Origin: Turnera subulata
Taxonomy: Eukaryota > Streptophyta > Magnoliopsida > Malpighiales > Passifloraceae
Reading direction: 5' to 3'
DNA length: 64,000 nt
Assembly: GCA_028386065.3 (NCBI GenBank)
Contig: JAKUCV010001738.1
Coordinates: forward strand, 169,584 to 233,583
Below are positions 56,945 to 64,000 of the stretch, piece after piece. The position numbers were made by a program, and so were the translations under genes. The notes beneath the pieces are model-generated. The model ran no database searches and was not told the DNA's origin. It saw only the letters and a list, made by a program, of their open reading frames with translations. Positions within the stretch are counted from its first letter, which is position 1. Each line of letters begins with the position of its first letter.

Positions 56945-56989
56945 TCATCATCCATCATCCTTTTTCATCTTTTTCTAAATGCTCCTACC

Positions 56990-56998
56990 TATATAAAG
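56990..56998 (+). promoter_or_regulatory. Pararetrovirus TATA box
   Basis: TATATAAAG upstream of the expected pregenomic RNA start at about 57020-57030. Confidence 0.75.
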
Positions 56999-57041
56999 GG
57001 GCCTTGTAAACATGAAAGGGGAGACCAGAACTCCCATTATC

Positions 57042-57047
57042 AATAAA
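57042..57047 (+). terminator. Pararetrovirus poly(A) signal
   Basis: AATAAA about 50 bp behind the TATA box, so it lies close to the RNA 5' end and within the terminal repeat, as in caulimovirids. Confidence 0.65.
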
Positions 57048-57269
57048 ACCTTGTGTGTTTTATACATCATGTCTCTCTAAATCTCTCTCTCTTCTCTGAA
57101 ATTCTTTAGGACTAATAGTCCTATTACTCTCTTCTTCTTCTATCCTGATGCTACGGTCTCCATCTTTATGAAATCGCAAAAGGGGTTTGAGTTCCGATTG
57201 CCACCTAGAGTGGATCCTTCTTTACTCACCATGAGCAGTTTCACAGAGTTTGGAGCTCCCGGCGCCTCT

Positions 57270-57281
57270 TGGTAGCGGAGC
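57270..57281 (+). other. Pararetrovirus primer-binding site
   Basis: TGGTAGCGGAGC, ten of twelve bases as in the initiator-Met complement, in the leader between poly(A) signal and movement protein. The identical variant is used by LTR elements A, B and D. Confidence 0.65.
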
Positions 57282-57469
57282 CACACGGATACTTGTCAAT
57301 GGATATTCGGTATATAGGCTGGAAACTCATACCTTGCCGATCCCCACCTGGTTGGGTAGGCAGAGCTTGTGCACAACGCCACGTACCTCATATCCATTAC
57401 CTTGTCCGGTAGTCTCTTTTAAACTCGGGGATAGTACCAGAGTTCCTAAAGAGAGAGTAAGAAATACTA

Positions 57470-58101
57470 TTGTTCCTTAAGAAGAGTAAGAGAAGAACCT
57501 TAACAACTATGAGTGACATCCAAGAGACCCATACTCCTATACCACAAACATTTACCTCTTTCTCACCTATTTCTCTTCCTGAATCAGTCAGACGAACCCA
57601 TTCTCACAAAATAGATCACCTAGTGGAAATTACCCATGTTCCAGAAGAAGTCAAGATTGAGGATTCAACTCTTCCTTTGGTTAATCCTTATACAGTCTTT
57701 AAAAAAGGCTCCATCACTCGAGCTATAAAGACTTTGATTTCTTTTCGACGTCCTGTTGTCAAAGAATACATCCAGTCCTCCAAGATGAATCACTGTGTCT
57801 TGAAGGCAACCTCTGCTGAGTAGTATGTGACTTTAGAAATCCCTTCCTCTTTTATCTCTCAATGGATAAAATAGGGATACTCTCACCTCCACCTTAGAGC
57901 AATCAGACTTGTCATAGACGACAAGGTCTACCAGTTACGGCGAGGCTTTCGTTGTTGGATCCTCGATATCTGAACTATGAGCATGCTGTGATCGGAACAC
58001 TATTGACTACTTTGAATTCCGGAAGTATCGTACTCACGTTCTTCCCGAATTTCAATATGTCTTTACTGGATGAAAACCTACCAAGAGCCCTGAAGATTCA
58101 G
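57470..58101 (+). pseudogene. Pararetrovirus movement protein, first part
   Basis: An open frame starts at 57470, or more likely at the Met codon 57509, and runs to a stop at 57821-57823. Similarity to the caulimovirid movement protein continues past that stop, past another in-frame stop about 60 bp on, and through a frameshift near 57930-57960. The LDENLP segment near 58065, typical of this 30K-type family, is readable. The region is cut at 58101 by element D and continues at 63821. Movement proteins of this family act at plasmodesmata. Confidence 0.8.
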
Positions 58102-59122
58102 TAAAACACCCGTGTCCCAATTTAATAATATGAGTTATAAATTAATTATAGATTGACCAAATTGCCCTTATCATTCCCGGGACCAAATTCCACCAGCATC
58201 CACCACTCCCGAATCATCATCCACCGCCCGCAAAACACAACATACAGGAGTCACCAACCGAACCCCCGCCACACCAGTCGCCGGCAACACGACACAACCG
58301 CACACAACATCAGCGCAAAGAGAGCAACAAAAAGGGAAAAGGGCAAGGGCGGCGGAGCTTACCAAACACGGCGACGAACGCGGCGGCTGCTCCTCGCACA
58401 GCCCTTTTCGTCTCGTCCAGACCAGATCTCGCGTCTTCAAGGTGCAGGCGGCGGTGGCGCGACGGAATGATGGAGGAGACGGCGACCGTTCACAGGGCGG
58501 CTCTTTACGACACTGATACTTCCCACCGGACGCGAACACCAGAGACGCGACGTCGAACCCATGGCGGCGGCGGCGCTTTGAGGAGGGAAGGAATAAGAAA
58601 TGGAGTGCAGGGGAAAAGTAAAGAAAAAGAGAAGAAAAGTTGAGAAGGGGGGAGAAGAAGCAGGGTGAGCCGTCGGGGAGAGGAAGAGAAGTGGGAAGGA
58701 GAGAGAGAAAAGAAAGATTATATAGGCGCACTCTAGGGCTAGGGTTTCGTCAATCGCAAAACGACGTCGTTTTGCTTCCAAACGGCGTCATTCCGTCTAC
58801 AAGCCCCTCCCCTGGTCAACCCCAAAGTCAAAACGCATCCCTTTGTGTGTTTTAGGTTTTGGCTCTACCAAAACTACGTAGTTTTAGTAAAAACTACACC
58901 CCATCTTGTGTTTCACCACAAAATACAAATAAACTCCAAAAGAAATCTAATTACTGTTTAATTTCACCATTAAATAATATTTCCAAAGAGAAGAAGAAGA
59001 AATTAATAATAATCTTCTTGACCTAAAATCCCGGAAATTCCTCGAGGGTAGAATTCGAAATCAAATTTAAAAACTCTTAAAAATTCTATAGAAATTAATT
59101 ACCGGAAATTCGAGGCGTTACA
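58102..59122 (-). mobile_element. Element D, 3' LTR with internal deletion
   Basis: Its first 75 bp match 60660-60740 and its last 940 bp match 62880-63815; the middle is missing. The frames of 105-186 codons at 58153-58781 are GC-rich LTR sequence with relatives in the other copy. Confidence 0.88.
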
Positions 59123-59139
59123 GTTCTACCCCACTTAAC
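59123..59139 (-). other. Polypurine tract of element D
   Basis: AAGTGGGGTAGAAC on the minus strand, directly before the LTR start TGTAACG. Confidence 0.7.
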
Positions 59140-60645
59140 AAAATTTCGTCCTCGAAATTAGTAGAATAAGTCAAGCAGCCGAGTGCTTAACTGACACAAA
59201 CAAGTGTCACCCGGTTTCAAAATACCATTGGCCAAAACTACCAAGTAGAACCATCACGACCATCAATCAAATTCCCAAGCAAGAACTCCGAAACACCAAG
59301 TCAAACATCGACTTAGCCAAACATGATCAAAAGCATAAGATCAAGCACTAACCCAAGAGTTTATATCCAATCATCATGAACATTATCAATAGCAAAATCC
59401 ATAAACTACTTCGTCTATCATCACTCAACCATTTGTATCCAATCTTCTAATCCATTAAGCATATCCTCAGATAACCGAATCCACAATTGTTTCCTAATTA
59501 ACATGATCATCACTCCCGATGTGAATACCTCAAAACCCAAAATCCATAACCAATTTCATGACCTGAACCTCAATGTATTTTTTTTTTCTATCACACGCCA
59601 ATTCCACCAAAATTTGGATATACATAAATCCTAGGTCATAACTTAGGCACTAGAAACGAATCGTCACCGAAATATCATAATTACAATTTCAAAACTTAGA
59701 CTCCTCAAGACCCAAACATTCTTTCGTAACTCATACTCATGCTTATAATCTACTCCTCAAGTCACACTTAGCACGAACACCAAAATTTATTTGATAAGGA
59801 ACTTAAAACATCATCACTGTACCTCTCCTCACATAATTAACAGACTAGCAGGTGAATCATCATACTCGAGATCACCTCAGAAGTCAACCCTCAATGTACA
59901 CCTATTTTCGAAATCCTCATCCGCACATGCACTATAACCTCAATAAAGATTCATGATCAAAACCTTATTATCACAATCACCACTAATATCTCAAATCTCC
60001 CCGAAGTTAAGTACCTCAAGTATCATTGAAACATAATTCACCAAATATACCATCAGACCAACCCCAAACTCATCAAAGTTTATTACCTCAAGTATCTTTA
60101 AAAGATATTTCCCCCAATTATATCATTAAATCATCCTCAGACTAATTCAAGAAATTATCATCTCGAACTACAAACAGGATTAAATCCATATTATAATTTC
60201 ACGAGTAACTTCAAATCCTCAAATTTATATAATCAGACCACACATAACATGATCACCAAGATCAACAAAATCACAAGAATCATGTCAGATCATCTCTTGA
60301 CAGACATAACATCCAAAAATAAATTGATGGTTCTTACTTGTATTGGCCAGTTCCATTCAGACAAGAATCACAAACAAAGCGTTCAGAGTCTGCACCAACT
60401 CTCACAAAACAGTGGATATTCCACAACTAAACCTTGCAACAGCCTAAGCCGTAAAGTTAAGCATATCATTCAACCACAATACCGGGTCACTCCGACCCTC
60501 AGCAGGTGCACGTCCTCCACCGGATCCATAGTACGACTCTCTATATGAATGCATTTGACAAATGCAACAACCGACTCAAATAGGAGCAGACATATGCACA
60601 GAAGATCACAAAGCATATCAGAACATCCCCAAGGATCTACAGCCT
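59140..60645 (-). mobile_element. Element D non-coding interior
   Basis: A 1.5-kb A/C-rich region with many CATCA and AATCC words, resembling in composition the interior of element A. The only frame above 90 codons (60249-60548) shows no domain. Confidence 0.65.
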
Positions 60646-60657
60646 GCTCCGCTACCA
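60646..60657 (-). other. Primer-binding site of element D
   Basis: TGGTAGCGGAGC on the minus strand, two bases after the LTR end. Confidence 0.7.
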
Positions 60658-61007
60658 ACTAAAACGCCCGTGTCCCAATTTAATAATATGAGTTATAAAT
60701 TAATTATAGATTGACCAAATTGCCCTTATCATTCCCGGGACACCCGTATCCCAAATTATTCAATAAAGAATATTCATCATGTGAAGTGACCAAAATGCCC
60801 TTCTACCCGGGATACAATATCAACGACATAATCAATGAACAATTGTACAACAATTTACACAACAACGAGTATGCAGCGGAAGACTAAACATAAGATAACA
60901 TGTATGCAGTGAACTCTATGGATCCGACCCGAGGAGAGGAAAGCACCGCCACCTGCTGATATGCTCTTCTGATCATCGATCAGCTAACCTGTATAAAACT
61001 GTGAGGG

Positions 61008-61031
61008 GGTGAGACCAACCACTGTCTCACC
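61008..61031 (-). repeat. 8-bp hairpin identical to that of element B
   Basis: GGTGAGAC and GTCTCACC around CAACCACT on the plus strand; on the sense strand the loop is AGTGGTTG, exactly as at 32086-32109. Confidence 0.8.
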
Positions 61032-61241
61032 GCATACAAATAAACCAATAATATACAAAACAGATCAACCACAAGTACACCGGCATCAAACAACGACAAC
61101 CACAATACACAGAGCAGGACAACATCAAATTACAACCAACACTTGTCATTACTTATACCATTATCTTTGTTATTAGGTTAAAATATTTTTATTAGGGCCC
61201 TCTACTGTGTGCGTCGAGCTCGGTCCCGTCTCATGAGACAA

Positions 61242-61304
61242 CCAGGCATAAGCCCAAATAAACCAGGCACGAAGCCCAAATAAACCAGGCACGAAGCCCA
61301 AACA
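61242..61304 (-). repeat. Tandem repeat, 3 units of 20-22 bp
   Basis: Three units beginning CCAGGCACGAAGCCC (the first with CATAAGCCC). Each contains a small GGC...GCC inverted repeat. A GA microsatellite follows. Confidence 0.85.
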
Positions 61305-62117
61305 TATCCAGAGAGAGAGAGAGAGACAGAGAGAAAGAGGGAGGTAGAAAGGGGGAGATAGAAAGAGGGAGGTAGAATCGGCCATCACAGGCCCACATGC
61401 AAACCTGCATTCCATCCCGAGGGGTATTACTTCCCGCTCGAACCAACCGGTCAACAGCCCCACAGTAGACTTTATTACAATTCGTTATTCTCATTTATTC
61501 TTTAAGAGTTGTACCATACGTTATGATTCAACAGTGTTGTGTGGAATTTAGTATCTTATTTTCAAATCCCGGGCCTCCAGCCCACAATCCACCACACAAA
61601 CACAAATCCATAAATCATGTTATTTAGCATAACAAACAAACATGCTCAACTGGCATATCATACTACACCGGCACACAATTCACTTAATCAGGCATACCGC
61701 ATCAAAGATATCATCAATATATACACTTTGCAATTAACAACATCAGCACAACAGGCAAGCAGGCATACAGCATTCAAAACCAAACATATAATACCACATT
61801 TTATACCAAGGCAATTAACCGAACATTGTAGGCAGTAATGCATACAAAGGTTTATAAGTCCTCACCTGGGCCATAATAATTGTCTCGGAAGCCGAAGCTC
61901 ATTCCACCTTAACATATCCTATATTGAAATCAAAATGACCACACATAAGGTCCACATAAAATCAACATGTCAATGCCGTGACTATAACGACCTGAAATCT
62001 TTTTGTCCTTAAGCCCAATTAAGATAGGTCTATAGTCTTAGCTCGACAAATCCTATAACTTAGCCCGAGACCAAAGGTTTGCTTAAGTTCAATTATTTAT
62101 CTTGATTAACGTTCACA

Positions 62118-62259
62118 GGGCCTAAGCCCACATCAATTAAAGTCACTGGGCCTAAAGCCCATTTCATTTAAAGTTATTGGGCCTAAAGCCCATTTTAAAT
62201 TAATTACTCTTTATTGGGCCTATAGCCCGTATCTATAATAGTCCTTGGGCCTAAAGCCC
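62118..62259 (-). repeat. Hairpin array, GGGC-CTAAA-GCCC type (5 units)
   Basis: Units at 62118-62129, 62148-62160, 62179-62191, 62216-62228 and 62247-62259, spaced about 30 bp. Stems are constant and the loops are CTAA, CTAAA or CTATA. The TGGGCC core also resembles the site II motif bound by TCP factors, an alternative reading. Confidence 0.75.
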
Positions 62260-63820
62260 GTATATCCTTAACGTGACATAACTTGGGTCTCGGCCCGGCC
62301 CATTCACTTACTCACATTAATCGAGCTCCCGAGCCCGACCTTTCCGGCCTAAGGTTATTATGTGCGTCGGATATATACCGGCCACGCGTCACGTCACTCA
62401 TCTCACTCGGTTTCCACTAATATCTTTTATTTCCGATACATGGATTAAATGCATAACTAGTACATGACTTGTACAGAATCAGACTACAGGCTTCGTCGGG
62501 AATTTATCATTTAATGCCGACTCTTGATGCTCGCCGGAACAGTAACTTGTTCGCCGGATTCCGGTAACTGCCTCGCCGAAAAATTCCCGAGCTCGCCGGA
62601 TTCCGGTAAGCCCTTGCCGGGAAAGTCCACAACAACCCGAAAATCAACCCACACAGGCTGCCAAAACCGGCATCCACAAAATGATATTCAATCCCAACGG
62701 TCAACTTGCAAAAACATCCATTACACGAACAGAGGAATAAATCCTTACCCGGAAACAACCCGCACCACTGGCAGTTGGGCCAGTAAAAACCAACACCAAA
62801 CCCGGCCTCCCTCTGCTGTGAACCACCATGCGACAGCCACCCAAATCCGGCAGCCACCACCCTGCTCCGGGACAACACAACCACCAGCATCCACCACTCC
62901 CGAATCATCATCCACCGCCCGCAAAACACAACATACAGGAGTCACCAACCGAACCCCCGCCACACCAGTCGCCGGCAACACGACACAACCGCACACAACA
63001 TCATCGCAAAGAGAGCAACAAAAAGAGAAAAGGGCAAGGGCGGCGGAGCTTACCAAACACGGCGACGAACGCGGCGGCGGCTCCTCGCACAGCCCTTTTC
63101 GTCTCATCCAGACCAGATCTCGCGTCTTCAAGGTGCAGGCGGCGGTGGCGCGACGGAATGATGGAGGAGACGGCGGCCGTTCACAGGGCGGCTCTTTACG
63201 ACACTGATACTTCCCACCGGACGCGAACACCAGAGACGCGACGTCGTACCCATGGCGGCGGCGGCGCTTTGAGGTGGGAAGGAATAAGAGATGGAGTGCA
63301 GGGGAAAAGTAAAGAAAAAGAGAGGAAAAGTTGAGAAGGGGGGGGAGAAGAAGCAGGGTGAGCCGTCGGGGAGAGGAAGAGATGTGGGAAGGAGAGAGAG
63401 AAAAGAAAGATTATATAGGCGCACTCTAGGGCTAGGGTTTCGTCAATCGCAAAATGACGTTGTTTTGCTTCCAAACGGCGTCATTCCGTCTACAAGCCCC
63501 TCCCCTGGTCAACCCCAAAGTCAAAACGCATCCCTTTGTGTGTTTTAGGTTTTGGCTCTACCAAAACTACGTAGTTTTAGTAAAAACTACACCCCATCTT
63601 GTGTTTCACCACAAAATACAAATAAACTCCAAAAGAAATCCAATTACGGTTTAATTTCACCATTAAATAATATTTCCAAAGAGAAGAAGAAGAAATTAAT
63701 AATAATCTTCTTGACCTAAAATCCCGGAAATTCCTCGAGGGTAGAATTGGAAATAAAATTTAAAAACTCTTAAAAATTCCATAGAAATTAATTACCGAAA
63801 ATTCGGGGCGTTACATTCAG

Positions 63821-64000
63821 CTTCAACTATATGGTGCTGAACAGACTTTTTCCTCCATAGCTGCATCCCTGCATCATCAGATAGTATATCGTCAGCAAGA
63901 TCATGCTATCAATCTCAGTTTTCCCGGAGTTTCGACAGATCCTTTGTTTATCTATGCTGATACTGAATCTGTCCCTACTATTGTCCAATCGCCACGGCAA
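63821..64000 (+). pseudogene. Pararetrovirus movement protein, second part
   Basis: Coding resumes after element D and its target duplication, and remains open to the end of the window (about 60 codons seen). The reading fits the downstream part of the same movement-protein region; its end lies outside the window. Confidence 0.75.

Larger units (their letters stand above)
56753..57255 (+). repeat. Pararetrovirus promoter region, right inverted copy
   Basis: The counterpart of 52959-53461. In order: end of the viral frame, two GATGAGTCATC palindromes, TATA box, AATAAA and a CT-rich leader. Confidence 0.92.
58102..63815 (-). mobile_element. Element D, non-autonomous LTR element in the movement protein
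   Basis: Minus sense, flanked by perfect TTCAG duplications (58097-58101, 63816-63820). LTR ends are TGTAACG and TTTTA on the sense strand. The interior of 1.5 kb has no gag-pol. The upstream LTR is 3156 bp, the downstream one only 1021 bp through an internal loss of about 2.1 kb. Confidence 0.92.
60660..63815 (-). mobile_element. Element D, 5' LTR (3156 bp)
   Basis: Complete. It includes an 8-bp hairpin (61008-61031), 21-22-bp tandem repeats (61242-61304), a GA microsatellite (61310-61345), five GGGC/GCCC hairpins (62118-62259), a CCGG-rich zone (62530-62615) and a GC-rich zone (63060-63280). Frames at 62507-63548 are compositional. Confidence 0.88.
52959..64000. mobile_element. Rearranged endogenous pararetrovirus (Caulimoviridae)
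   Basis: Two divergent viral segments. The minus arm runs from about 56167 down to 52959: capsid-like region, protease, reverse transcriptase, partial RNase H, then the promoter region. The plus arm runs from about 56206 rightwards: end of a viral frame, promoter region, primer site, movement protein, interrupted by element D and continuing to the window's end. The promoter region forms a 503-bp inverted repeat. Frameshifts, stops and the truncated RNase H show it is not a functional genome. Genus cannot be decided by eye. Confidence 0.88.

Noticed and set aside
62507..63548. Frames of 85-227 codons in element D LTR and their relatives at 58153-58855
   Set aside because: Overlapping frames in all phases of GC-rich LTR DNA; their similarity between copies follows from the LTR duplication.

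Overview
This looks like an intergenic, retrotransposon-dominated stretch of a flowering-plant (probably eudicot) nuclear genome. Signs of this are Gypsy-type LTR elements ending in TGTAACG/GACGAAATTC motifs, a decayed Ty1/copia element, plant LINEs with RNase H, tRNA-derived SINEs, hAT-type MITEs and an endogenous caulimovirid (plant pararetrovirus). No species assignment is possible from the sequence alone. I see only one credible host gene, a 68-codon single-exon two-CxxC (zinc-ribbon-like) protein at 14207-14413.

Layout. 1-5991: element A, minus-sense, a large non-autonomous derivative with a 4.16-kb LTR and a 1.26-kb non-coding interior. 7141-12391: LINE A, disrupted by two hAT-like insertions and followed by a SINE remnant. 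12.5-19.6 kb: the least repetitive part, holding the zinc-ribbon gene, SINEs and five tiny poly(A) insertions with target duplications. 19654-25997: element C, minus-sense, 0.2-kb LTRs, inserted in the poly(A) tail of a SINE; its interior is an array of small hairpins. 26722-41012: element B, plus-sense Gypsy-type, each LTR carrying a solo LTR of one other family, with an interior bearing antisense genes. 43823-49670: decayed copia element with a solo LTR inserted, running into LINE B (to about 51669). 52959-64000: rearranged endogenous pararetrovirus with two divergent arms joined by a 503-bp inverted promoter repeat; its movement-protein region is split by element D (58102-63815).

Most notable signal. 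Four different LTR families carry arrays of short hairpins. Within a family the loop is nearly constant, while stem sequences differ and change in complementary fashion: C-(TTCNG)-G hairpins in element C, GGGAT-(NRAC)-ATCCC in element A and the solo LTRs, a 10-base constant loop in element B, and GGGC-(CTAAA)-GCCC in element D. I know of no description of this. Second, a 684-nt open frame, antisense to the host element, occurs at identical length in elements B and C. It encodes an unfamiliar N-terminal region joined to the start of a LINE-type endonuclease domain.

How the parts relate. A, B, D and the three solo LTRs share terminal sequences, and A, B and D share the primer-binding motif TGGTAGCGGAGC, but carry no gag-pol here. 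They are presumably moved in trans by an autonomous Gypsy element outside the window (inference). Target-site duplications give a clear nesting order at most junctions.
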